DNA of 18,555 bases from Rubrivivax sp. (lineage in GTDB: Bacteria > Pseudomonadota > Gammaproteobacteria > Burkholderiales > Burkholderiaceae): assembly GCA_004211235.1 (NCBI GenBank), contig SEEY01000050.1:1-18555 (forward strand). Direction: 5' to 3'. Position numbers and translations under genes: made by a program. The notes under the pieces were generated by a model. It searched no databases, had not been told where the DNA came from, and was given only the letters and a program-made list of their open reading frames with translations. Of this stretch, positions 1 through 7,539 are shown in pieces; the first letter of the stretch is position 1, and the number at the start of each line of letters is the position of its first letter.

Positions 1-774
1 GGTGAGGTCGACGTTGGCAGGGAAACTGTTGCTGGACGTCTGCGGCGGCAGGCGCGTCGGCAGGCTGTATTCCTGGATGAAGCGGCGCTGGCTGGCGTCC
101 AGCGCTTCAAGCTTCTGCACGTCGACCGCGGCGAACACGTTGAAGCGGTCCGTGCGCAGGTCGCCGAAGCCGCCCGAGGCCGTGAAGGTGGTCTTGCCCG
201 CGCCGCCCTCGTCGGTACGCAGCGCGTAGGCGCTCAGGTCGGCGCCCCGGTAGTCCTTGCGCGTGATGAAGTTGATGACGCCGCCCATCGCATCCGTGCC
301 GTAGATGGCGGAGGCGCCGTCCTTCAGCACCTCGACGCGCTGGATCGCGCCGGCCGGGATGTTGTTCAGGTCGACGCCGGCGTTGTCGCCGGGGCTGGCG
401 AAGTTGGCCAGCCGGCGGCCATTGAGCAGCACCAGCGTGCTGGACACACCCAGGCCGCGCAGGTTGGCGCCGTTGAAGCCGCGCTGGGCGCCGGACTGGT
501 CAGTGATGCTGGCGCCGTCGGTCAGGCCGCCGACGTTGGCGGTGATCTTCTGCAGCAGCTCGGCCGCCGTCGTCACGCCGGCCTTGTCGATGTCGGCGCG
601 CCTGATCACATCCACCGGCAGCACGGCCTCGCCATCGATGCGCTTGATGCTCGTGCCGGTGACCTCCACGCGTTCGAGCTTCTGCTCTTGCGCATGGGCA
701 CAGGACATCGACACGGTGAGCAGCAGCGCGGCCTGCGCGAGCGTGCTGAGGTGGAAGGAGCGGTTGGGGGTCAT
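1..774 (-). CDS. TonB-dependent outer-membrane receptor, N-terminal part (runs off the left edge)
   Basis: The reverse strand reads 258 codons without a stop from ATG at 774-772 to the window edge. Residues 1-28 look like a signal peptide (hydrophobic ALLLTV, cleavage after AHA), so the product is exported. The mature start QEQKLERVEVTGTSIKR is typical of TonB-dependent receptors. A plug domain follows at about residues 50-170: VDVIRRADI, AELLQKI, LRGLG, LVLLNGRRLA, IPAGAIQRVEVLKDGASAIYG, then GGVINFIT. The beta-barrel begins near residue 175 and is cut off. A GAGG Shine-Dalgarno lies 5 bases before the start. These receptors import large or scarce ligands across the outer membrane using TonB energy. 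The divergent neighbour is a cyanophycin operon, which suggests, without proving, uptake of cyanophycin fragments or a related peptide. The substrate cannot be read from the plug. Confidence 0.93.
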   Translation of the reverse strand, partial: MTPNRSFHLSTLAQAALLLTVSMSCAHAQEQKLERVEVTGTSIKRIDGEAVLPVDVIRRADIDKAGVTTAAELLQKITANVGGLTDGASITDQSGAQRGFNGANLRGLGVSSTLVLLNGRRLANFASPGDNAGVDLNNIPAGAIQRVEVLKDGASAIYGTDAMGGVINFITRKDYRGADLSAYALRTDEGGAGKTTFTASGGFGDLRTDRFNVFAAVDVQKLEALDASQRRFIQEYSLPTRLPPQTSSNSFPANVDLT

Positions 775-926
775 GAAGGCCTCGGATGGATGGGAAGGTC
801 GGGCGGCTGCCTTGGAATTCACTCTAGGGAGGCGCTCCCGGCCTGCCCATGGGGTTTCGGTGCACAGGTCGCTTGCACGCAAGTGCGCGTCGCTTCCCGG
901 CAATCGCCGGCCATCGCGTATGGCCC

Positions 927-966
927 TTGCGCCACAGCCGCACCAGGCTCTTGCGCAGATGCGACA
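927..966. promoter_or_regulatory. Candidate ArgR/GlxA-type operator: two direct repeats TTGCGC-N4-GC-N2-CA
   Basis: Within the 265-base divergent region, 951-966 reads TTGCGCAGATGCGACA. On the other strand this is TGTCGC-N8-AA, an exact match to the half-site consensus reported for Pseudomonas aeruginosa ArgR (a GlxA-family regulator). A weaker copy, TTGCGCCACAGCCGCA, lies at 927-942 in the same orientation, 24 bases away. Further TTGCGC hexamers occur at 972 and 1019. The site is 74-89 bases before the cyanophycinase start, and the operon encodes its own GlxA-family regulator. The 24-base spacing differs from the roughly 21-base half-site period known from Pseudomonas, so this is a candidate only. 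No convincing -35/-10 pair was picked out. Confidence 0.4.
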
Positions 967-1039
967 TGGAATTGCGCGGGCCGACCCAACGAGGTGCAAC
1001 CCGCTGCTGCCCCGCCAGTTGCGCTGACAAGATGGCCTC

Positions 1040-2296
1040 ATGCGGAGCCTTCTCATCCCCTTCCTGGCCAGCGCGCTGCTGGCGTTCACCGCGCCCTCGC
1101 AGGCGCAGGGCACGGCCATCGTCATCGGCGGCGCGCTGCGGCTGGACAACGATGCCGTCTGGCAGCGCATCGTCGACGAGGCCGGCGGCGCCGGCGCGCG
1201 CATCGCCGTGTTCGCCACCGCGGCGGCCAACCCCGAGCGCAGCGCTGCCGGCATCGTCGCGGCGCTCAACCAGCGCGGCGCGCGCGCCGAGGCCATTCCC
1301 GTGGCGCCGCGGCTCAAGGGCGCCAACCTGCAGGCCAATCTGAACGACGCCACGCTGATCGCCCGGGTTGCCGGGTCGCGCGGGGTGTTCTTCTCGGGCG
1401 GCGCGCAGGAGCTGATCGTCGACACGCTGCAGCCTGGCGGCGAGCCCACAGCCATGCTGAAGGCCATCCGTGCGGTGCAGGCGGGCGGCGGTGTCGTGGC
1501 CGGCACCAGCGCCGGCGCGGCGGTCATGAGCCGCATGATGTTCCGCGATGCGCAGGACAACCTGCAGATCCTCAAGGGCATCTGGCGCCAGGGCAAGGAG
1601 TACGACCGCGGCCTGGGCTTCGTCGGCCCTGACCTGTTCATCGATCAGCACTTCCTGAAGCGTGGCCGCATCGGCCGCATGCTGCCCGCCATGCGCGCGC
1701 TCGGCTTCACGCGCGGGCTGGGCATCGAGGAGAACAGCGCCGCCGTCATCAAGGGCACGGCGGTGGAGATCATCGGCGCCCGCGGCGCGCTGCTGGTGGA
1801 CCTGCGCGAGGCAACGTCGGACGCACGCATCGGCGCCTTCAACCTGCGCGGCGCGGTGCTCAGCTACCTCGACCGCGGCGACCGCCACGATCTCGCCACC
1901 GGCCTGAGCACGCCCGCGCCGCACAAGCTGCGCGAGCCACGCATCGACCCGGCCGCCAGCGACTACAAGCCCTATCTGCAGGGCGACGGCTACTTCCTCG
2001 ACATGCTGGGCGACGGCACCATCGTCACGGCCATGGCGCAGCTGCTGGACGGCCCCGCGCCGGAAGTGCGCGGCCTCGCCTATCGCGTGCAACCCCGTGC
2101 CGGCGACCCGGCGCCGGACGTCGGCTTCGAGTTCCGCCTGCACAAGGCGCCGGGGCTGGTCGGCTGGTTCAGCGGCGCGCTCGGCGGCGAGGACTACACC
2201 GTGCTGAACGCACGGCTGGACGTGAGCCCGGTGCGCGTGGCCCGCCCGCTCGTCACGCCGATCACCGCACCGATCACCGCACCGCTGCGGCCCTGA
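1040..2296 (+). CDS. cphE: Exported cyanophycinase (peptidase family S51, CphE-like)
   Basis: This 418-residue serine-type exopeptidase is predicted to cut cyanophycin (poly-Asp with Arg side chains) into beta-Asp-Arg dipeptides. Residues 1-22 form a signal peptide (SLLIPFLASALLAF, then PSQAQ), so it should act in the periplasm or outside the cell, like the CphE group and unlike cytosolic CphB. Family S51 marks are clear: FFSGGAQE (117-124), the nucleophile motif GTSAGAAVMS with Ser157, DQHFLKRGRIGR (202-213) with His204, and GLGIEENSA (227-234). Beyond about residue 290 there is a ~125-residue C-terminal extension not needed for the S51 core. Its last part carries two copies of a 12-base repeat (about 2269-2292, encoding PITA PITA). 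It is the first gene of the plus-strand operon, followed 11 bases later by the cphZ-like gene. The Shine-Dalgarno is weak, and the start was chosen because it gives the signal peptide. No cyanophycin synthetase is visible, so scavenging of external polymer is the likelier role. Confidence 0.9.
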   Translation: MRSLLIPFLASALLAFTAPSQAQGTAIVIGGALRLDNDAVWQRIVDEAGGAGARIAVFATAAANPERSAAGIVAALNQRGARAEAIPVAPRLKGANLQANLNDATLIARVAGSRGVFFSGGAQELIVDTLQPGGEPTAMLKAIRAVQAGGGVVAGTSAGAAVMSRMMFRDAQDNLQILKGIWRQGKEYDRGLGFVGPDLFIDQHFLKRGRIGRMLPAMRALGFTRGLGIEENSAAVIKGTAVEIIGARGALLVDLREATSDARIGAFNLRGAVLSYLDRGDRHDLATGLSTPAPHKLREPRIDPAASDYKPYLQGDGYFLDMLGDGTIVTAMAQLLDGPAPEVRGLAYRVQPRAGDPAPDVGFEFRLHKAPGLVGWFSGALGGEDYTVLNARLDVSPVRVARPLVTPITAPITAPLRP

Positions 2297-2307
2297 ACCC
2301 CCTCCCC

Positions 2308-3426
2308 ATGCACACCCAGTTCCACGACCTGCCCGCCGCCAGCGCCGGCACCCAGCGACGCCTGCGCAGCCTGCACTTCGGCCGCGGCACTTCCGGCCGC
2401 AAGGCCTACTGCCAGGCCGCCCTGCATGCCGACGAGGTGCCACCGCTGCTCGTCGCGCAAGCCCTCATCGAACGCCTCGCCACGCTGGACGCTGCGGGCG
2501 CCATCGCCGGCGAGATCGTCCTGGTGCCGATGGCCAATCCCATCGGCCTCGCGCAGGACCTGCAAGGCTCGCCGCTGGGCCGCTTCGACCTCGGCACCGG
2601 CATCAACTTCAACCGCCAGTTCCGTCACCTGACGCCGGCGCTGATCCAGCGCATCGAAGGCCGCCTCGGGCCCGATGCCGCGCACAACGCCCGCCTCATC
2701 CGCGCCGCCAGCCGCGAGCTGCTCGACGCCTGGCAGCCCGCGACCGAAACCGAGGCGCTCAAGCGCCTGCTGCAGACGCTCGCCCACGACGCCGACCTGG
2801 TGCTGGACCTGCACTGCGACAACCAGGCCGTCATGCATCTCTACGCCGGCGCCGCACAGGCGGACGCGTTCAGGCCGCTCGCCGCCTACCTCGGCGCGCA
2901 GGCGCTGCTGACCAGCGAGGTCTCCGGCGACGAGCCGTCCGACGAGGCGGCAGGCCGCATCTGGTGGGAGCTGGCGGAGCACTTCGCGGGCCGCTTTCCC
3001 ATCGATCCCCACGGCTGCCTGGCCGCCACGGTGGAGCTGCGCGGCGAGGCCGACGTCAGCCACGACCTGGCCGCGCGCGATGCCCAGGCGCTGCTCGCCT
3101 TCCTGCAGCACCTCGGCCATGTCGACGGCATCGCGCCGCCCTTGCCGCCCGCCTGCGCGGCCACGCCGCTGGAAGGCGTGGAGCCCGTGACGGCGCCGGT
3201 GCCCGGCATCGTCGTGTTCGCCAAGGCGCCGGGCGACTGGGTGGAGGCGGGCGAGCTGGTGGCGGAGATCATCGACCCGCTCACCGACGTGCGCACGCCG
3301 CTGCATGCCCGCGTCACCGGCCGCTGCTTCGCGCGCAGTGCGCGCCGCTACGCCACCCGCGGCATGCGCCTGGCCAAGATCGCCGGCGCCCAGGCCTATC
3401 GCAGCGGCAAGCTGCTGTCGATGTGA
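2308..3426 (+). CDS. cphZ: Zinc M14-type hydrolase, probable cyanophycin dipeptide hydrolase (CphZ/AotO-like)
   Basis: The 372-residue protein belongs to the succinylglutamate desuccinylase/aspartoacylase branch of the M14 zinc peptidases. Visible metal ligands are His40 and Glu43 (HADE) and His169 (LDLHCD). Also present are the NFNR substrate motif (100-103) and a likely catalytic Glu243 in ATVELRGE. A C-terminal barrel-sandwich, biotinyl-like domain covers about 290-360 (VTAPVPGIVVF, PGDWVEAGE). Characterised CphZ and P. aeruginosa AotO in this branch split beta-Asp-Arg into Asp and Arg, and their genes sit beside cyanophycin or arginine-transport genes. Here the gene lies between a cyanophycinase and a transporter, with a regulator and AstA further on, so CphZ is a better call than AstE, although sequence alone does not exclude AstE or aspartoacylase. 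No signal peptide, hence cytosolic. The next gene starts 7 bases after its stop. Confidence 0.8.
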   Translation: MHTQFHDLPAASAGTQRRLRSLHFGRGTSGRKAYCQAALHADEVPPLLVAQALIERLATLDAAGAIAGEIVLVPMANPIGLAQDLQGSPLGRFDLGTGINFNRQFRHLTPALIQRIEGRLGPDAAHNARLIRAASRELLDAWQPATETEALKRLLQTLAHDADLVLDLHCDNQAVMHLYAGAAQADAFRPLAAYLGAQALLTSEVSGDEPSDEAAGRIWWELAEHFAGRFPIDPHGCLAATVELRGEADVSHDLAARDAQALLAFLQHLGHVDGIAPPLPPACAATPLEGVEPVTAPVPGIVVFAKAPGDWVEAGELVAEIIDPLTDVRTPLHARVTGRCFARSARRYATRGMRLAKIAGAQAYRSGKLLSM

Positions 3427-3433
3427 GGCGGCC

Positions 3434-4822
3434 ATGAAACTGCGCCTGCCCAATACCTATGTGCTGCTGTTCTCGCTGCTGGCACTGATCGCGCTGGCCA
3501 CCTGGGTGGTGCCCGGCGGCCGCTTCGAGACCGCGATGGTGGACGGCAAGTCGGTCGTCGTCGCCGGCAGCTACCGCGTCGTCGACGCCCGCCCGCAGGG
3601 CCTCACGGCGCTGCTGACGGCGCCGATCAAGGGCTTCGTCGAGGCCGCGCTGATCATCGGCTTCGTGCTGATCGTCGGCGGCGCCTTCGCGGTGCTGCAG
3701 AAGACCGAGGCCATCGATTCGATGATCAAGGCCGTCGCCAAGGCGCACAGCCGGTCGGCGCTGGTGCGGGCGGCCGTCATCCCGGTCTTCGTCACGCTGT
3801 TCGCGCTCGGCGGCGCCACCTTCGGCATGGCGGAGGAGGCCATCCCCTTCGTGCTGATCTTCATCCCGCTGGCGCTGGCGCTGCGGCTGGACACGCTCAC
3901 CGGCGTGGCCATCCCTTTCGTCGGCTCGCAGGTCGGCTTCGCCACGGCCTTCCTGAACCCGTTCAATGTCGGCGTGGCGCAGGGCATCGCCGGCGTGCCG
4001 CTGTTCTCGGGCCTGGGCTATCGCGCGCTGTGCTGGGCGGTCGCCACGGGCATCACCATCGCCTTCCTGCAGTGGTGGGCGGCACGCATCCGCCGGCGGC
4101 CCGAACTGAGCCCCACCTACGAGATGGACCGGCAGCGCCGGCAGACGCTCGACCTGGCCAGCTTCGACAACTTCGCCGGCATGAGCGGCCGCCACCGCGC
4201 GGTGCTGTGGCTGTTCGCGCTGACGCTGGTCGGCATGATCGTCGGCGTCGTGCGCTTCGGCTGGTACATCGAGGAGATCGCCGCCCTCTTCCTCGTCATG
4301 GCCATCGCCGTCGCCGCCGTGGCGCGCTTCTCGGCGGACGAGTTCATGGCTGCCTTCCTGCACGGTGCCAGGGACCTGATCGGCACCGCCCTCGTCATCG
4401 CGCTGGCCAAGGGCACGGTGATCCTGATGCGCGACGGCCAGATCATCGACACGCTGCTGCATGCGCTGGCGCCGCTGGTCGCCTCCGACAGCCCGGTGTT
4501 CGCTGCGCAGAAGATGTTCGCCATCCAGTCGGTCATCAACTTCTTCATCCACTCCGGCACGGGCCAGGCGGCGCTGACGATGCCGCTGATGGCGCCGCTG
4601 GCCGACCTGGTCGGCATCACGCGCCAGACCGCCATCCTGGCCTTCCAGTTCGGCGAGCTGACGACGGCCATCATCCCCACCTCGGGCATCACGGTGGGCG
4701 TGCTCGCCTTGTCCGGCGTGCCCTACACGACCTGGCTGCGCTGGCTGCTGCCGCTGCAGGGCCTGTACCTGCTGATGGCGCTGGCGCTGCTGGCGCCACC
4801 CGCCCTGCTGGCCTGGCAATGA
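3434..4822 (+). CDS. YfcC-family membrane carrier (putative basic amino acid / peptide transporter)
   Basis: The 462-residue integral membrane protein has roughly eleven to twelve hydrophobic segments and belongs to the YfcC / C4-dicarboxylate anaerobic carrier (DcuC-like) superfamily. Family features include an N-terminal RLPNTYVLLFSLLALIAL-type segment with WVVPGG, the conserved loop ATFGMAEEAIPF (about residues 128-139), GSQVGFATAFLNPFNVGVAQ, and a C-terminal half with FFIHSGTGQAALTMPLMAPL and AIIPTSG. The ATG at 3434 is preferred over upstream in-frame codons because it gives the family's short hydrophobic N-terminus and follows a TGAGGCGG Shine-Dalgarno overlapping the cphZ stop. YfcC carriers are poorly characterised and are annotated as basic amino acid antiporters. 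The setting points to arginine or beta-Asp-Arg movement across the inner membrane, taking the place of the Aot ABC transporter found in Pseudomonas. Confidence 0.85.
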   Translation: MKLRLPNTYVLLFSLLALIALATWVVPGGRFETAMVDGKSVVVAGSYRVVDARPQGLTALLTAPIKGFVEAALIIGFVLIVGGAFAVLQKTEAIDSMIKAVAKAHSRSALVRAAVIPVFVTLFALGGATFGMAEEAIPFVLIFIPLALALRLDTLTGVAIPFVGSQVGFATAFLNPFNVGVAQGIAGVPLFSGLGYRALCWAVATGITIAFLQWWAARIRRRPELSPTYEMDRQRRQTLDLASFDNFAGMSGRHRAVLWLFALTLVGMIVGVVRFGWYIEEIAALFLVMAIAVAAVARFSADEFMAAFLHGARDLIGTALVIALAKGTVILMRDGQIIDTLLHALAPLVASDSPVFAAQKMFAIQSVINFFIHSGTGQAALTMPLMAPLADLVGITRQTAILAFQFGELTTAIIPTSGITVGVLALSGVPYTTWLRWLLPLQGLYLLMALALLAPPALLAWQ

Positions 4823-4835
4823 GAACATCGGACCG

Positions 4836-5840
4836 ATGCAAGCCCTGAGCGTCCACCGCGTCGGTCTGCTGCTGCTGCCGGGCTTCTCGACGCTGGCGCT
4901 CGGCGGCGTGGTCGACGTGCTCGCCGCCGCGAACCCGCTGCAGCGGGATGCGGGCTACCAGACCGAATGCCTCAGCCCTCAGGGCGGCGAGGTCGCGTCG
5001 GCCGGTGGTGCCTGCGTGTCCACCCAGGCCACTTCCGCGGCCGGCGGCGAGGGCGACTGGCTCGCCCTGTTCGTCATCGCCGCCGAGCCGGCCCAGCCCG
5101 ACCTCGAACTGCTGCACTGGCTGCAGCGCCGCGCCGCATCGGGCACGGCGCTGGGCGGCATCGGCACCGGCGCGGCCTGGCTGGCGGCCGCCGGCCTGCT
5201 GGACGGGCAGCGCGCCTGCGCCGACTGGCCCTGGCTGGAAGGCCTGGCCGAGGACCATCCCCGCGTCGCCTGGACGCAGGGCCTGTGGGAAATCAGCCCC
5301 GCGGCCGACCGGCTGACCAGCGCCGGCGGCTCGGCCAGCATCGACCTCTGCTGCGCCTGGCTGGCGGCGCGCCATGGCGAGCGGCTCGGGCAGGAACTGA
5401 TCCAGGCGCTCAGCCTGCGGGCGGTGCGTCCGCGCGACGAGCGCCAGCGCGCCGGCTACAGCGAGCGCCGCGGCGCCGGCAGCCCCAAGCTGGCCGAGGC
5501 GCTGTCGCTGATGGAAGCCAACCTCGCCGAGCCGCTGCCGACCGAGGAGGTCGCGCGGCTGGTGGGCGTGTCACGGCGGCAGCTGGAGCGGTTGTTCAAG
5601 CAGCACCTGGACACGCTGCCCTCGCGCCACTACCTGGCCCTGCGGCTGGGCCGCGCACAGCGGCTGCTGCAGCAGAGTTCGCAGTCCATCCTGCAGGTCG
5701 GGCTGTCCTGCGGCTTCTCGTCGGGCTCCTATTTTTCTAACGCCTACAAGGCCCACTTCGGGCACACGCCGCGCGACGAGCGCAGCCAGCGCGCGCAGGC
5801 CTGGCGCGGCGTCACACCTTCGCACGGAGAGCATCCATGA
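4836..5840 (+). CDS. GlxA-family AraC-type regulator, ArgR-like (arginine catabolism)
   Basis: This 334-residue transcription factor has an N-terminal DJ-1/PfpI-like domain (about 8-175: VGLLLLPGFSTLALGGVVDVL, then GTGAAWLAAAGLLDG) and a C-terminal AraC DNA-binding domain (about 217-315). The two helix-turn-helices lie near 234-256 (LPTEEVARLVGVSRRQLERLF) and 284-306 (SILQVGLSCGFSSGSYF), ending in the usual FGHTPRD. The nucleophile elbow that carries Cys in active DJ-1 proteins reads GIGTGA here, so the domain is a ligand sensor, not an enzyme. Pseudomonas ArgR has the same architecture and activates arginine catabolism (aot, aru). Its place between the transporter and AstA suggests that it senses arginine and controls this operon. 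It starts 13 bases after the carrier gene and overlaps astA by 4 bases. Confidence 0.88.
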   Translation: MQALSVHRVGLLLLPGFSTLALGGVVDVLAAANPLQRDAGYQTECLSPQGGEVASAGGACVSTQATSAAGGEGDWLALFVIAAEPAQPDLELLHWLQRRAASGTALGGIGTGAAWLAAAGLLDGQRACADWPWLEGLAEDHPRVAWTQGLWEISPAADRLTSAGGSASIDLCCAWLAARHGERLGQELIQALSLRAVRPRDERQRAGYSERRGAGSPKLAEALSLMEANLAEPLPTEEVARLVGVSRRQLERLFKQHLDTLPSRHYLALRLGRAQRLLQQSSQSILQVGLSCGFSSGSYFSNAYKAHFGHTPRDERSQRAQAWRGVTPSHGEHP

Positions 5841-6853
5841 ACAACCTGCTGCTGCGCCCGGTGGCAGCCGCCGACCTGCCGGACCTCGCGCGCATGGCCG
5901 CAGCGAGCCACGACGGCATCAGCTCGCTTCCCAACGACGAAACCAAGCTGCGCGCGCGCATCGCCGCCTCGCTGCAGGCCTTCGCCAGCCCTGACGACGC
6001 CAGCGGCGAGGAGACCTATCTCTTCGTGCTGGAGGACGACGGCCGCATCGTCGGCTGCTCGGGCATCGCCGCCAGCGCCGGCTTCTTCGACCGCTTCTAC
6101 AGCTACCGCAATGAATTCGTCGTCCATGCCAGCACCGCGCTCGGCGTCTCGCAACGCATGCACACGCTGCACCTGTGCCACGACCTGACCGGCACGACGC
6201 TGCTGACCTCCTTCTTCCTCGACCCGGCCTACGAGCACGGGCCGGCCGCGCAGCTGCTGTCACGCGCGCGGCTGCTGTTCATCCACGCGAACGCGTCGCG
6301 CTTCTCGGAACGCATCGCCGCGGAAAGCCCGGGCCTGACCGACGCGGCGGGCCAGAGCCCGTTCTGGGACGCGGTCGGCCGGCGCTTCTTCGGCATGGAC
6401 TATCCCGAAGCCGAGGCCGCCATCGGCGGACGCAGCCGCGCCTGCATCGCCGAGCTGATGCCGCCCTCGCCCGTCTACGTCGCGCTGCTGCCCGAGGCCG
6501 CGCAGTGGGCGCTCGGCCAGCTGCACCCGGTCGGCGAACTGCCGTTCTCCATCCTGCAGGACGAGGGCTTCGACGCCGACGCCTACGTGGACATCTTCGA
6601 CGGCGGCCCCACCGTGGAAGCGCCGCTGGCCTCGCTGCGCAGCGTGCGGCAGGCGCGTGAGCTGCCGGTGCAGGCCGGCGAAGGGCGCGGGCCGCGGCAC
6701 TGGCATCTGCTGGTGCGGCCGTCACGCGCCGGCTTCGGCGCCGTGCTGGCGGAGATCGGTGACGTCCTCGGCGAAGCGGACGCGCTCCGACTGGGCGCGC
6801 GCCCCGGCGAACGGCTGTTGGCCACGCCACTGCTTGCAGGAGGTGCGGCATGA
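5837..6853 (+). CDS. astA: Arginine N-succinyltransferase (AstA / AruF-like)
   Basis: The 338-residue enzyme transfers succinyl from succinyl-CoA to the alpha-amino group of arginine, the first step of the AST pathway of arginine breakdown. Length and features match the family: N-terminal LLRPVAAADLPDLARMA, SLPNDE (30-35), YRNEFVVHAS (90-99), LCHDLTGTTLLTSFFLDP (113-130), ESPGLTDAAGQSPFWDAVGRRFF (163-185), MDYPEAE, and the C-terminal EGFDADAYVDIFDGGPTVEA (243-262). A GGAGA Shine-Dalgarno lies 6 bases before the start. The gene overlaps the regulator gene by ATGA, and its own end overlaps the next AstA-type gene the same way, so the three are translationally coupled. In Pseudomonas the enzyme is AruF+AruG, both about 340 residues; this is the full-length partner of the pair. 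Confidence 0.9.
   Translation: MNNLLLRPVAAADLPDLARMAAASHDGISSLPNDETKLRARIAASLQAFASPDDASGEETYLFVLEDDGRIVGCSGIAASAGFFDRFYSYRNEFVVHASTALGVSQRMHTLHLCHDLTGTTLLTSFFLDPAYEHGPAAQLLSRARLLFIHANASRFSERIAAESPGLTDAAGQSPFWDAVGRRFFGMDYPEAEAAIGGRSRACIAELMPPSPVYVALLPEAAQWALGQLHPVGELPFSILQDEGFDADAYVDIFDGGPTVEAPLASLRSVRQARELPVQAGEGRGPRHWHLLVRPSRAGFGAVLAEIGDVLGEADALRLGARPGERLLATPLLAGGAA
6838..6844 (+). promoter_or_regulatory. Strong ribosome binding site fixing the start of the short AstA-type gene
   Basis: AGGAGGT lies 5 bases before ATG 6850, inside the end of astA. It is the best Shine-Dalgarno in the operon. It shows that the shortened N-terminus of the downstream product is the true start and not a missed upstream start. 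Confidence 0.75.
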
Positions 6854-7530
6854 GCGAAGCCGCCTTGATCATCACGCCCGCCGCCGTCGGCGAGCGACTG
6901 GCGCTGGCCGACGGCACGGCCTCGCTGCGCCTGGTGCCACGCCTCGGGCTGGGCGCGGGGCAGACGCTGCCGCGCTATCACTTCCATGTCGGGCGTGTCG
7001 TGCATGCGGCGCAGGAGCTGAAGCTGTTCCGCGTGCAGACGACGCTGCTGCTCGGCAACGACCTCACCGGGCAGGCCGAGCTGTGCGACTTCCAGGTGTC
7101 GGATGCGCTCGACGCCGGCCGGCAGGCCGACGCCTGGAGGCACCTCGTGAGCGCCGCCGTCGCGCATGCGCAGTCCAACACCGCCGACCGTGGCGCCACG
7201 CTGGTGGCCGAGCTGCCCGGGCTGCGCAACGCGGCCGGCGAGTCGCCGTTCTGGCAGGCCCTGGGCGCGCGCTTCTACCGGGGCGACCCGCTGCGCGCCG
7301 AGCAGGAATTCGGCGAGGCCTGGCGCAGCCACCTCGCCGCGCTGCTGCCGCGCCAGACGATCTATCTGTCCTTCCTCGGCGCCGAGGCGGAGGCCAGCGT
7401 CGGGCAGGCCAGCGCCTCGGCGGCCATGCTGGCACAGGCCTTGGCGGCCTCCGGGTTCGAGCCGTCGGACCATGTCCGCATCGATGACGGCGGGCCGGTG
7501 CTGAGCCGCAGGTTTCTGCCGCGCCGCTAG
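6850..7530 (+). CDS. Shortened second arginine N-succinyltransferase-type subunit (AruG-like, 226 residues)
   Basis: This 226-residue protein aligns with the middle of the preceding AstA but lacks both ends. Shared blocks are YHFHVGRVVHAAQEL (43-57) against AstA YRNEFVVHASTAL, LLGNDLTGQAELCDFQV (67-83) against LCHDLTGTTLLTSFFL, ELPGLRNAAGESPFWQALGARFY (121-143), ALLPRQTIYLSFLG, and SGFEPSDHVRIDDGGPVL (201-218). It has no counterpart to the N-terminal LRPV...LPND part of the GNAT fold, and it stops soon after the DGGP motif. Normal AruF/AruG/AstA subunits are about 340 residues. The perfect Shine-Dalgarno and intact frame argue for a functional reduced partner rather than a pseudogene. It probably pairs with AstA as a structural or regulatory subunit. 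The gene is the last of the operon, ending 9 bases from the stop codon of the opposing giant gene. Confidence 0.78.
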   Translation: MSEAALIITPAAVGERLALADGTASLRLVPRLGLGAGQTLPRYHFHVGRVVHAAQELKLFRVQTTLLLGNDLTGQAELCDFQVSDALDAGRQADAWRHLVSAAVAHAQSNTADRGATLVAELPGLRNAAGESPFWQALGARFYRGDPLRAEQEFGEAWRSHLAALLPRQTIYLSFLGAEAEASVGQASASAAMLAQALAASGFEPSDHVRIDDGGPVLSRRFLPRR

Positions 7531-7539
7531 GCACGCAAC

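Noticed and set aside
872..883. Small inverted repeat CTTGC-AC-GCAAG in the divergent region
   Set aside because: Five-base arms are too short to support an operator call alone in GC-rich DNA.
2269..2292. Two copies of a 12-base direct repeat at the end of the cyanophycinase gene
   Set aside because: Only two copies, coding for PITA PITA at a variable C-terminus; no sign of an attachment site or mobile element.
3305..3433. Upstream extension of the YfcC-family gene to 3305
   Set aside because: It would lie inside cphZ and give an Arg/Ala-rich leader unlike the family. ATG 3434 has a Shine-Dalgarno and the expected hydrophobic start.
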